Of a stretch of 64,000 nucleotides of DNA, positions 23,630 to 44,324 are shown in pieces. Location of the stretch: the NCBI GenBank assembly GCA_013180625.2, contig SNVD02011141.1, positions 132,001 to 196,000 of the forward strand. The letters run 5' to 3'. Each line of letters begins with the position of its first letter. Positions within the stretch are counted from its first letter, which is position 1. The DNA comes from Boswellia sacra (lineage: Eukaryota; Streptophyta; Magnoliopsida; Sapindales; Burseraceae). The notes below the pieces were generated by a model that saw only the letters and a list, made by a program, of their open reading frames with translations, ran no database searches and was not told the origin of the DNA. A program made the position numbers and the translations under genes.

Positions 23630-26600
23630 CTACATATATACAAGATATGGTTATTTTACAGCTAACCACAACAGTGATGTTAAACTATATATGAAACCAC
23701 GAAATCAAAGCAACACCTTGAATAGAAGTCCGTTGGTATCTTGGAAGAACAGAACCCACTTCACACCATCATCATGCCCGAAAAAAAAATGATGAAACAC
23801 CATGAAATCATGAAATGGCAGATTGCTGAAACACAATTCATCTAGATCTTTAAGATGCATCATGATGTGCATATCCATTACTGCAAATCTCCATAGGATT
23901 TAAATAAGTAGGTGTATAACATACAGAGACCAATAAAGTGACTCAAATTGCTATCATCTGACAATAATAAAATGGATTAGTCTTTCAAATGCCAGAGGGA
24001 AGTGAAGTTAGAAATGGATGGCTTTAGGTGTAAATTTGCCCTCTTTCCTATATCATACATAATGTGCCCTGTGTTCTACTTTTATCCAGTAGCTTGAAAC
24101 AGATTAGAGGCCAGATGATTCTAAGTATATTCACCACCCACTCAGAATAGGGAGCACAAAAGAAGACACACAAGAACATATAATTAAGATCCCCGTGGCA
24201 ATACATAAAACAGTAGTTAGAGACAAGTAAAATTATTAAGTAAAAGCATAATAACAAATTCAAGAAATAAAGTAAGCATTGTAGACATACCATGTCTTTA
24301 AAACACCACTAGAATAAAGAAGCGAATGCACATCACCATGGCCATGAGGTTTTGTCTAAAAAACCAGAAAAAGTGTTAAAAACAAATATGAACAGAATAT
24401 TTAAGGGCAAGGAGATTACAAAAACCTAAGAGTAATCGCAACAAACATGAAGATAACATTGCAGACATAATAAACAATATACATAGTAGCTCTCTGAATT
24501 CTGTACTTGTTTTTAGGATCCAGAGCAAGCCTGGCATCATTATCATCTAAGCATGCAACTTTTTCCTGTAAGAAATAGTAACTCAACATTTTAATGCAGC
24601 AGTTTTATAACAACAATGAACATTTAATGCACACATTCAATTTATATATAAGGTAATGCATCAAGAACAAATCATGTACCTGCTTCAGAAGTTTTACTTG
24701 TGTAGGTTTCATTCCAAAATAAGAATTCGATTCTAAAAGCTCAACCGTGCTTGAATGTGTATCATCTGATGTCATGATAGCAAAAGGAATCTCTCTTTGG
24801 CATTCTCCTACAAATTTCAAAACAACATCATTGATTGTGAAGTCAATGAAAACGAGTTTAAAGTTTCCTCGATATGGTCACCCAGATAATAAACATGGAG
24901 AAGCCAGGAAGTTAACCATTCTACAGTAAGTGAGACCTCAATACTAGAAACACCTAAACTCTGATCACCCAATTTATCCCATAATTGGTAACAGATGTGC
25001 CTATGTTGCCCATGTAGGTTCACAAGTTACGACGTTCTGTGAACTATATGCATTTTTCCTTACTTAGATGGAACCTTCTTATTGAGAGACATGCGAAGCA
25101 ATGAAGAAGGGGGATAACTTGAACAATTCAATGACTGCAGCAGTGAGTCCTACATAATTGAGTGGATCTCTTAGGTGGTTGCCCCATGTGCTGTCTCAAA
25201 AACATCACCATGCAAATATGTAAACTAATTGCGCCCCTTTAGTTGAAACCCAAGTCTAACGGCATAAATTGCATTTTTTACTTTTCATCCCAAATCTAAA
25301 TCCTATATGCGTTGCTTAATTCTCAACTGAACTTTCAGTTTAATTGTGCCAAACCTTGTGTGAGCTGACAGCTAGCATCCTGAAGAGCCAAAATGGACTC
25401 AATGTAGTGCTACAAGAAACAGGCTCCAGTAGTCGTTTCTACAGGAAGAGCCACCTGAGAGATGTCAAAAATAAGTAGTTACAGATAGCAGAGTAACTTC
25501 AAGTCAATTTTAAGGGTGAATAGGATATCAATCTATAGTAGTGACATAAACATATGTAAAATATACAATTTCATGGTAAGCCATGTTTGATGTCTAGAAA
25601 TGTTGGATTGAGAAACATGTCCATATAATTAAAGTAATTAAATTCAGATATTCCAATGGACGAGTATATAAAAACAAGGATAATATTATTATTCCGATGC
25701 ATCATGTGATGCATCAACTGGAAATAATGAGATAAAATCATAAATTGACACAACATAACATGATCATGTGAAATGAAGGCATAACATTATATAGCAAAAT
25801 AATTAAGAATTCTAGGATTTCCAGAATAATTAAACGCGCATTGATACCTTAATTCCATTGTACCCGAGACGTTCTCCAAGCCCACCAGCAACAAGAACAA
25901 ATGCAGCATTCTTGGCTTCCTTGACACCTGCCTGCTCATAATTGATAAAGGTCTCATCACCAAAGGTGAGAGATTCTCCTGTTGGAACCTGCAAAATTAT
26001 TGCTCATGTGTTAGTGAATATTCTATTCAATTAATGCTTTTGTTTAGTCAAAATGCTCACAAGATGAAAGACAGAAGTTGAATTATGTAGTAGAAATAAA
26101 CCACCTATGGTTAAGGACACAAAGAATAACGATACATATTCTTTATAAATGTATCTTTTTCTTTTCTTGGTATGACTTCATAAATATAATAGTATATTTT
26201 ATTATATTTGCAATCTGAATCACATTCCTGTGTTCTGAAGAAACCAGAAACGATCTTACAAACAATAAAAAAAGCACAGGAGATTGACTCTTGTAATGCG
26301 TGGTCTGCTTAACCAGTGGCTGGAGGAACAAGAGTAGGAAGTTCCGGTCAAACCATATGAATATATTATGCAATTTTATAGATCCCAACTTGGAAAGAAA
26401 AGTGAAATTTCAAACACCAAAAGAGTTGGTGTGTAAACAGTCTGATCACAAAAGGCGCATTCTGTTTTCGAGAGGGAACAGCAGCATAGAGTTATTAAAA
26501 AAAAAAGATTTAAAAAGATATTAACCAGATCGAATCAGATGGACTGATGACTTCTTTCTTTTGTCCATGAATTGCCAGATCACAATGTAATACCACAAAA

Positions 26601-27599
26601 CTTTATTGGAACAATTGTTGATGGATGAACAAACCATGGTTCTCTTCCTGACTAGCCAGTAAATGATTTAACTTAGCACTATAAGTTGACACTCATTTTT
26701 TTGGAAACGTATCATCTCATCATTCATAATAAAAGTCTACTGTGAGAAATTAACATTATTTCCAGGTAATTAAAACGGAATTTTTTTTTTTAAATTAAGT
26801 TTACAAGCCCGAATCGACTATTTACTTACAGAAGGTGTGAAGCCATCAAAAGGGTTCTTTCCCGCTTTTGAGTCAGCTAATAGTTCCCGAGCAGTTTTAA
26901 TGTAGGATTTCAATCCGCCTGGATAGCTTGAGTTAAGTCGGGCCACCTAGCACCAACACCCACATAATATAAGATAAATAAAAACTTATAAAGACATTTC
27001 AAAAAAATTTAATTGCAAAGCAAAAAGGAAAAAGAAGTCTCCCCATCATTACTTGTCCCATCATTTTATTAGAAATATAAACAGGTACCACCATACAGAC
27101 CATTACTCTTCTGCTCAAACTAACTCTACTTAGTAAATTTTATTTTGTTATTCATCTTATGATTAATATTTCTGACTTCACTTGTGCCTTATTTATGATT
27201 AATTAATTAAAATAAAATAAAATTTTGAATTGTCACACAAATTGAAATCCAAATCAAAAACTCCTCCAAAACCTGATCAAAGAAAGCTTTTTTCTCCTCG
27301 TCATCAACGCCAGGCTCCGACCAGTGCTCGAACAAGTGACTCTGTCCCATCTCCAACAAAATCTTTGCCAATTCAATCTGCAACACAACCACCAACGACT
27401 CCAATCACAAACAAACTCAACAAAAATCCACGCAAATCCATTTACAGCTCCATGCACCTGCTCGGGAGACAAGACGTGGAGGTTCTTCTCGAGACTAGGA
27501 GCTGAATTGGCGAAACCGCCATGGATGCCGAGCTCCGAGAGCTGGTCGGTGGCCGAATCCAGCATAGAAGCCATTTCTTTGTCGTCACGTCACGGGTGA

Positions 27600-29690
27600 A
27601 GGAAGCGAAGCAACGCAGCAGACGACAAGTCGGTGCGGGGATTGAGATGAGAATGGGAGATGCGTTTGCAGATAATCTCGCTACCTGTTAAGGTTTATTA
27701 CGTTACCTAGATGCAGCCGAGATTTGAGTTGAGGTGGTCATGTTATAATAGATCTTCAAACTGAATGTTGGCAACTGGTCACCGGGAGATGACCGATTTC
27801 CGGGTTAGTTAGGGGAAAATAGATTAAATCGATGGAAATTTTCAAAAATAATTAATTATTATCTTATTAATTTGTCCAATCCCGTATTATTCTTGTTTAA
27901 TAATACCATTATCTTAAATATTGGATAAATTTGGTAAGAGGTCTTTTATTAAAGAGTCTCAGAAACGGTTTTTTAATATAATCTTCAGTAAATTAATTAA
28001 AGATTAATGAACCTCAAATTCGGCTTCGGAATAAAAGAAAATATATTTATTAAAAAGAAAAAAGGAAAACAACCTACAATTGCCGGTAAAACGGTCTAAT
28101 TTTTTTTTTAAGAAATTGAAAAAAAAATGACAAAACCGCACAGTTAGGAGTTCTATCTATAAATAGTTTCGAAGTTCCATTCCGCGCAGCAAGGAGTCCC
28201 AAGGGATTCAAAGCAGACAGTCATTGTCACTATAAAGACCAGATCTTCAAATTTCAACTTCTTCCACCACCCAATCTTTGTTCTAACTTCTAATTAAACG
28301 TGTTTACAACACCCACCTAAATATCAAAACAGCATTTACCACTTTTAATTAACTTCTAATTAGCCTAAGTCTACCCAACCTTTGTAAACTTCTTTTATAA
28401 TCATTATTTAATACATGTCTAATTAATTTCTGATAATGTCTCTTCATCAATTATTTTTTACTTTTGAAATATATATATATATATATATAATTCGACAACA
28501 ATAATTATAAGGGAGGTACCCCTCGCTCTTAGCAAAAAGGTTGTTATAGCTAGCAATTTTCCTACCTAATGCCAATTGTCCATTCGTCATAAAACCGACG
28601 CAGAAGAGCAAAAGATTGTGCCATCACATCTCATGAGGGCTTAGTTTCAACTTTTGGCTCTGTAGAATAATTATTGATTATTAAATGAGGACATTAGGCG
28701 TGCTGAGCTGTGACTTTTGGATTCCAGTACAGTGCAACCGTAACTAATATTTTTTCTTCTCCTTTATCATCCGGTCTATTCCACACCAGATTCGCCTCAA
28801 TTCTACGCCACACACTTGCTTTCTGTCTGTCATTTAACTCGCCTCTAATGCTTTAACCAAACTAGAAAGTGCCAACAAGCCTTCCGGCAGATGCTGGATG
28901 CCTTTAAGCATATTCTTTTTTTAAGTCTCTTTTTCTATTTTTACTTTTCGTTGCCTCACATTAAAATGTTTAAAAAGATTTTATTAAAAGAATGAAAGAG
29001 CAATTAATTCTATACTTATAAAATATATATATATATATAATTGATATGTTATCATTCATTTAATATATATGATTTATCAATATTTATTGTATCAATTTTT
29101 TGTATTAATATTTTTATCTATTTGATGTTACATCAACTTTATAAATAAACTTTGTGTATAATAATAGCATTATTGTTTACGTTACAAAACTACAATCATT
29201 GAATAGATGTAAATAATTATAATGATTTTAAAATCAATAACAATTAGTCGTTTATAGACATACAATTCTCAAATATGGTTAATTTCAACAAATTATTATT
29301 TTATAGAATTTAATAGTGTGAGGAAGTTTAGAGTTTTTTTTTTTAAATACAGGGATGATAATCGATGGTTTTCCAAACTTTAGGAATCCATATAATTACT
29401 TTCCCCATTTCGGTAATTGGTTGTTCCCTTTAGTCCAAGGGAAACCAACGTAGAATAAAAAGAATATTAATTTCATATTTGATATAAAAATTAGGGTTTG
29501 ATGTGAACTGTTTTCTTATACAATGAGAGATAGTATTATATTAGGATTTTAATTAGTAATTTGTAATTTCGTCAAAATTATTGTATCAGATAAATTGATA
29601 TCAAAACCCATATTATCTCTAATTTCTTTTTAGAAATTAACAATTATCTATATTTTGAAATTTAAAACAAATTTTGCCAAAATGAAGGCG
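27600..29690. other. 5' flank of USP copy A
   Basis: Non-coding upstream DNA shared with unit 2 (39860-44320) apart from indels. A plus-strand CTATAAATAG motif lies at about 28158 and is conserved at about 40140. About 285 bp present here (about 27707-27992) is missing upstream of copy B. At 28685 unit 1 shows the intact TTATTAAATGAGG site into which a PIF/Harbinger-type element inserted in unit 2. Confidence 0.7.
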
Positions 29691-30180
29691 CTTACAGCTC
29701 CACGCAAACTCAACAAAAATCCACGCAAATCCACTTACAGCTCCACGCAAACTCAACAAAAATCCACGCAAATCCACTTACAGCTCCACGCACCTGCTCG
29801 GGAGACAAGAGGTGGAGGTTCTTCTCGAGATTAGGAGCTGAATTGGCGAAACCGCCATCGATGCCGAGCTCCGAGAGCTGATCGGTGGCCGAATCCAGCG
29901 TAGAAGCCATTTCTTTGTCGTCACGTCACGGGTGAAGGAAGCGAAGCAACGCAGCAGACGACAAGTTGTTGCGGGGATTGAGATGAGAATGGGAGATGCG
30001 TTTGCAGATAATCTCGCGACCTGTTAAGGTTTATTACGTTACGTAGATGCAGCCGAAATTTGAGTTGAGGTGGTCATGTTATAGTAGATCTTCAAGTCGA
30101 ATGTTGGCAACTGGTCACTGGGAGATGACCGGTTTCTGGGTTAGTAAGGGGAAAATAGATTAAATCGATGGAAAATGTCG
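29691..30180 (-). pseudogene. USP exon 1 plus upstream DNA, partial third copy at the duplication junction
   Basis: A roughly 485-bp piece homologous to the end of intron 1, exon 1 and the near-upstream region of USP. Exon 1 (29794-29910, 39 codons from the ATG) is intact and identical in protein sequence to copy B ([17 protein letters not shown]) rather than copy A. It keeps the upstream region that copy B has lost. On the left it joins unit 1 at a shared CTTA (29691-29694), and on the right it stops at ATCGATGGAAA before unit 2 begins. With no further exons it cannot make a USP. Inside it a 43-bp block of intron sequence is duplicated. Confidence 0.92.
29695..29780. repeat. 43-bp tandem duplication inside the junction fragment
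   Basis: The unit CAGCTCCACGCAAACTCAAC followed by AAAAATCCACGCAAATCCACTTA occurs twice before the normal CAGCTCCACGCACCTG. Copies A and B have this intron sequence only once. Confidence 0.9.
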
Positions 30181-32054
30181 ACATTGACATATAAAAGGAT
30201 TTTTTTCGCCGTTACTTAAACACCTTTTAAACCTATGTATAAGAAAATGTAAATCTCTTCATCCATCGAACAAGAGACGAATACTCGATAACGAAGAATA
30301 AATCGTAATAGAATCGTAATAGACAAAAAATAAGAATAATCTTTCACTTTTCATTCACATGAGGTTGGCGCCTTCGCATATCAAATTTCTTTTATTGTAA
30401 GGACCTCGGAAGCCTATAAAAAAATTGGGAGATCCGAATCCTTGTCGAGAAGGACATGCAGAAACGAGGACCACTTTGCAATTACGTGGCCAACGTTGCA
30501 TATTCCAAAATTTGCCATAACCTCTAAAGTCCAAGCATGGCACAGGAGGTAGGAGCAATGGGCAACTTCTGTCTCGTAGTATACATTCTGACAAAAAGAG
30601 GAAAATCGCTTGCTTCATCGTAAAAGCCAAAATGCCTAAAAGGTCGTTTAAACCTTTCTCTGCCATGAAGAGCCACTGATATTTCAGTTGCAGAACAAAT
30701 GGACCGCATGAGACTCAGGAAAAAGGTTGAAAAATATTAATTATTTTTATTTTTATTATTATGAAGCAGCAGAACCAAATATATGTAAATTTAAAGTTTT
30801 ATTGTCTTCTTTAGACAATGACATTGGAATTTAATTTTTAGTTATATGGAGCAAAATAAGTAGAAATATTTCGTTTCCCTCATTTTATTTTCTTGCCAAG
30901 AAATAAATATTCCGAAAAATCACAAGCGTAAACCTTCTATTCGAACAGCACGGACAAAATTCGAGTGTAAAATACTCAATAACATTTTCTTATTGTTTCT
31001 CTAGAGTGATAAAAATAATTATAGAACAGCATAGAAATTGTGACGCAATGGAGCACAATACCTTCAATCTCCAGAAGAACTAATTTGAACTAACTTATAC
31101 CAAAAACTACACAAAGAAGAATATGATTTATTCCTGACCTAACTGAGACTAAAACTTGTGGAAAATTAAACCAAAAAAGCTGGAGAACTGTTGTCTCCCT
31201 GTATATTTTCATCTTCGAGGTTTCAAGCTAAAAACTTGTCAGGCTCACTCTAATTCCTCTTTTCCAGCTGTTCAATTTTCTTGATTTTGAAACCCCGGAT
31301 CCGTATTTCCTCTGGCACTGAAAAATCTTTGTAATCAACAGGTTCAAGTATCCAACCCTTGCAGTGGCGGACGCACGTTGAGACCCAAGGGGGTCCGGAC
31401 CCCTCCTGAATTTTAAAATCTCTTAATAATCCCTTAAGTTTTAATAGTTACAATATACTCCTTTATTAAAAATACAAAACCTACTTTGATTTTCCACAAT
31501 TTTTTCACTTTTTAAACTCCCCAGCCGCCTCTTCACTCACTTTGTCATCTACCCACCCTGTCCCTTCTACTCTTCTACCCTTCGAATTGGTACAAAAGAC
31601 AATCACCAAGTGAGTTTATATTTTATTATATTTATTATTTTATTATTTTATTTTATACATGAAATTTTAATCAAATTTTTGATGTTCTTCTCATGTAGTT
31701 TTGCACGTTTTTTGTTCTCAATATCTTGCTTTTATTTTACAGGCAATCATATACCCGTTTTATAGTAAATGCAATTGAACACAGTTATACAAGACTCATA
31801 ACTAATTATCCTTCCTTTCAAGTAAGTTATATCGTCACTCACTGTAATTAATTCATTTTACTGTATTCTACAGATAAAATTTATGTAAACCTTTTTAATG
31901 TTTATTTATTTATTTTGATATAAATTATTGCTTTTTCTTTATATCTTTTGTTACATTGAAAATTAATTAATTGATTCTTATAAAAAGAGTACAAATTGAA
32001 AAAAATTCATTTGAATAGTAAATACTTTCTGTTTTGTATTGTTTAGCAAAAAAA

Positions 32055-39834
<7,780 letters not shown>

Positions 39835-40449
39835 TTCTTTGTCGTCATGTCACGGGTGAAGGAAGCGAAGAAACGCAGCAGACGACAAGTCGTTGCGGGG
39901 ATTGAGATGAGAATGGGAGATGCGTTTGCAGATAATCTCGCGACCTGTTAAGGTTTATTACGTTACCTAAGTAAATTAATTAAAGATTAATGAACCTTAG
40001 ATTCGGCTTCGGAATAAAAGAAAATATATTTCTTAAAAAGAGAAAAGGAAAACAACCTACAATTGCAGGTAAAACGGTCTAATTTTTTTTTTAAGAAATT
40101 GAAAAAAAAAAAGACAAAACCGCACAGTTAGGAGTTATATCTATAAATAGTTTCGAAGTTCCATTCCGCGCAGCAAGGAGTCCCAAGTGATTCAAAGCAG
40201 ACAGTCATTGTCACTATAAAGACCGGATCTTCAAATTTCAACTTCTTCCACCACCCAATCTTCGTTCTAACTTCTAATTAAACGTGTTTACAATACCCAC
40301 CTAAATATCAAACAGTATTTACCACTTTTAATTAACTTCTAATTAGCCTAAGTCTACCCAACCTTTGTAAACTTCTTTTATAATCATTATTTAATACATG
40401 TCTAATTAATTTCTAATAATGTCTCTTCATCAATTATTTTTTACTTTTG

Positions 40450-40453
<4 letters not shown>

Positions 40454-40494
<41 letters not shown>
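40454..40494. repeat. (AT)n microsatellite upstream of USP copy B
   Basis: An AT run of about 40 bases; the matching run in unit 1 (28469-28488) is about half as long. Confidence 0.9.
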
Positions 40495-40497
<3 letters not shown>

Positions 40498-40774
40498 CGA
40501 CAACAATAATTATCAGGGAGGTACCCCTCGCTTTTAGCAAAAAGGTTGTTATAGCATAGCAATTTTCCTACCTAATGCCAATTGTCCATTCGTCATTAAA
40601 CCGGTGCAGAAGAGCAAAAGATTGTGCCATCACATATCATGAGGGCTTAGTTTCAACTTTTGGCTCTGTAGAATAATTATTGATTATTAAGGGTGTGTTC
40701 TTTCTTGTTTCTAGTGTTTTTGTTTCCAAAATGATTTGGAAAATGAATTTCATGGATTCAGATAATGTATTTTA

Positions 40775-41000
40775 AATAAAAGATATGCGTTTGGAAATGT
40801 TTTCTGAAAATGAAATTTTGAAAACAAAAACAAGATATGCGTTTGGAAATGTTTTCTGGAAATGGAATTTCGAGAACAAAAACAAGATATGCGTTTGAAA
40901 ATATTTTTTGGAAATGAAATTTTGAGAACAAAAACAAGATATGCGTTTGAAAATGTTTTCTGGAATTGGAATTTTGAAAACAAAAACAAGATATGTATTT
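40775..41000. repeat. About 60-bp tandem array in the PIF/Harbinger-type element, four copies
   Basis: Units built on ACAAGATATGCGTTTG.AAATGTTTTCTGGAAATG..ATTTTGA.AACAAAA start near 40780, 40840, 40890 and 40940; a diverged fifth start follows near 40990. Three reading frames stay open through it on the minus strand because the unit has no stop codon, which explains the overlapping open frames there. Confidence 0.85.
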
Positions 41001-42649
41001 GGAAATAAATTCTGGAATTGTTCTCTGTTCTTTCTTGTTTTCAAATCCAGTTTTTTGTTCTGCACATTTTTCAATACAATTTCTATTCAATTTCTACCAC
41101 ATATTCTTTTCAAAATTCAAAAAAATTTCAAAGAAGAATTCGTTGAAGGCCAAGAAAAAGGGTTATTGGCAACCTTTTGTCAAAAACCGTTGGCACGTAA
41201 AATTTAATTGAACAACTGGGGAAGAAGAGTACAAAAGAGAATTGTACGCATCCGTCGACAATCTAGGGGCTGCTCAATTGAATGCAATGATTGAATAAAA
41301 CATCAAAACTAGCAGACAACTTGAAAATTTTAATTTAAAATTTATACATCCTTCAATAACAACCTAATCTTTTAGCGTGTGAACACACAATGGATTTAGC
41401 ATATACCAGCTAAGAAAAAGTGGCCAGTTTCTTCAATTTCAGGATTGGAGTTGCAAATTTTCTTATGTTTCCATTAAGGAAAGATGCAAGGTGGAACGGC
41501 GTGCTTGTATGATGACAAAAACACCAGCAACAATTAAGAAGAACCCTTACATATCCTGACATTATTCAACAAATATGCAGCCACAAAAGATTTTGCTTAT
41601 CACTTAATGCTATCTATTTCTACATACTATACAAGAACAAAACCTCTCTTTTTTAGAAAGTAGCAATTCGTGATGAGCAGTATTGTTTTCTGTTCCATAT
41701 TCCAGTAAACTCAAAGATCAAGATTTACTCAATAGACAGTTAGCAATATAAATGCCGGTCCAAAATGTACATATCATAATCAAATTCTTCTGTACGCTAC
41801 TAACTATAATATAAAAAAACCCAAGTCCTCTTCTCTCACACCATTTTGGATAATAAGCTGCCATCCATTAAATAGTAAGTTTGTTGCTTAATCTACGACT
41901 TAACACTAATGCCTGACTCACATATTCTTTGATTAATTTGTGGCATGTGTGGATTGATCAATAATTAACTGAGAAATCAACTATTTCAACAATGATTAAA
42001 TACATTAACTACATGAATATAAGTAACTACAATTTGAAACAGAAAATCGAGAGGCAGGTGGCATAGACATATGTACAAACTAACAAGTAAATTATTCTTT
42101 ACACACACAACAACATAATAACTATCACTGCTCACATGCAATTTCCTAACCATATGCAGACAGCGGAAAATTGATGCATTTCATATTGATTTATCAGAAA
42201 AAATTCACACTCACACATCAGCCATCTTGATTATGAATTCCAGATTTGGCATCCTTTGTATCTTTGTGAAATGAATTGTTAAACAAAAAGCAAATGCATT
42301 TCCAAAAAAGGCAAACCGTGTGTGAGCAATCAATCTAAATTAAAGCACAAAAAACAACCAAATTTCGCAACAACCTGCAGAATACACACAAAAAAACACC
42401 TCAATTCAGCCAATTCATTTCACCAATTCATTTCACATCAAGGGAAACCCAATAAACACCTCAATTCAGCCATCAATTTCATTTTTATACACATAGAAAA
42501 ACAAATCAATTCCGCAACAAACCGCCGAATTTTGAGCAACCGACATCCACTACCACCAGCAAACACACCAATCTCCACACATTTTTCATTGAATAAATCC
42601 ACAAAAACCCAATATATTCATTCAGCTGTTACCTCACACAACCGGGTAT

Positions 42650-43135
42650 TAGTTGAGCAGATCGACGACGGCGAATGAGAGGAGATAGGAAGAGGCGAGA
42701 TGGGAGGTGGTGAGGTCGAGAAAGGCCGGAACTGATGGGCAAGCGGCTGATTTCGAGGCTGCTGACGGTGGCGCCGACGACGATGATGATCTGCCGCGCT
42801 GGTTCTGCTTGTGTCGATGGCGAAGATGAGCCGAGATAAGGAGATGAGAGGAGAGGTGATGAGGCCGAGAAAGGCCCAGGCGCCGATGGAGAACGGGAGG
42901 AAAGGAGGAGGCGATGTGGCAAGGCAGATCGACCGGCGGTTCTGAGGTGGTCTTCGGTGGAGAACGAGAGGGAAAGTTCAAGAGAGTTAAAAACCAGGCG
43001 CCGATGGAGAACGAGAAAGGCTCAGGCACCGATGGTGAACGAGACGAGAGGAGGAGGCGATGGTGGCAAGGCAGATCGGGCGGTTGTAAGAGAGGATGTA
43101 TTCGGTGGGGAAAGGGAGGAAAGCTGCAGAGGAAA
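42650..43135. other. GC-rich purine block in the PIF/Harbinger-type element
   Basis: The base composition differs sharply from the surroundings. The segment AGGCGCCGATGGAGAACG ... GGAGGAGGCGATG..GGCAAGGCAGATCG occurs at about 42879-42931 and again, modified, at about 43023-43079. Open frames exist on both strands (Arg/Gly/Glu-rich one way, Ser/Pro/Leu-rich the other) and none resembles a known protein. It may be captured host DNA. Confidence 0.5.
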
Positions 43136-44324
43136 CTAAAAACAATTTAAGGGTTTGGGAACTGTTTATAGATTTGGGGATAAATCAGAGGTAAAAACGT
43201 CCTAAAATCTGTTTTATGAAAATGAGTTTTGAGAATAAAAATGCACACTTATCCCTTGTTTTTGAAAACGTTAAAAACGGAAACGGGGGAAATGAAAACG
43301 AAATCGAACACAGCCTAAATGAGGACAGGCGTGCTGAGCTGTGACTTTTGGATTCCAGTACAGTGCAACCGTAACTAATATTTTTTCTTCTCCTTTATCA
43401 TCCGGTCTATTCCACACCAGATTCGCCTCAATTCTACGCCACACACTTGCTTTCTGTTTGTCATTTAACTCGCCTCTAATGCTTTAACCAAACTAGAAAG
43501 TGCCAACAAGCCTTCCGGCAGATGCTGGATGCCTTTAAACATATTCTTTTTTTAAGTCTCTTTTTCTATTTTTACTTTTCATTGCCTCACATTAAAATGT
43601 TTAAAAAGATTTTACTAAAAGAATAAAAGAGCAATTCTATACTTATAATATATATATATATATATAATTGATATGTTATCACTCATTTAATATATATGAT
43701 TTATCAATATTTATTGTATCAATTTTTTGTATTAATATTTTTATCTATTTGATGTTACATTAACTTTATAAATAAACTTTGTGTATAATAATAGCATTAT
43801 TGTTTACGTTACAAAACTACAATCATTGAATAGATGTAAATAATTATAATGATTTTGAAATCAATAACAATTAGTCGTTTATAGACATACAATTCTCAAA
43901 TATGGCTAATTTCAACAAATTATTATTTTATAGAATTTAATAGTGTGAGGAAGTTTAGAGTTTTTTTTTTTTTTAAATACAGGAATGATAATCGATGGTT
44001 TTCCAAACTTTAGGAATCCATGTAATTACTTTCCCCATTTCGGTAATTGGTTGTTCCCTTTAGTCCAAGGGAAACCAACGTAGAATAAAAAGAATATTAA
44101 TTTCATATTTGATATAAAAATTAGGGTTTGATGTGAACTGTTTTCTTATACAATGAGAGATAGTATTATATTAGGATTTTAATTAGTAATTTGTAATTTT
44201 GTCAAAATTATTGTATCAGATAAATTGATATCAAAACCCATATTATCTCTAATTTCTTTTTAGAAATTAACAATTATCTATATTTTAAAATTTAAAACAA
44301 ATTTTGCCAAAATGAAGGCGCTTA

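Larger units (their letters stand above)
40691..43315. mobile_element. PIF/Harbinger-type non-autonomous element, 2625 bp, only in USP unit 2
   Basis: It starts GGGTGTGTTC and ends GAACACAGCC, imperfect 10-bp inverted ends. It is flanked by the 3-bp duplication TAA (40688-40690 and 43316-43318). Unit 1 has the empty site GATTATTAAATGAGG at about 28675-28690. A three-base TWA target and GG-start ends are typical of PIF/Harbinger. Inside are a roughly 60-bp tandem array near the left end, AT-rich DNA without a transposase frame, and a GC- and purine-rich block (about 42650-43130) containing its own duplication. No DDE transposase or Myb-like frame was recognised. Confidence 0.85.

Noticed and set aside
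40750..41211. Several overlapping open frames on both strands
   Set aside because: They come from a 60-bp tandem array without stop codons inside the PIF/Harbinger-type element.
42322..43150. Open frames of 78-126 codons on both strands
   Set aside because: They fall in the compositionally odd block of the same element and resemble no protein; absent from USP unit 1.
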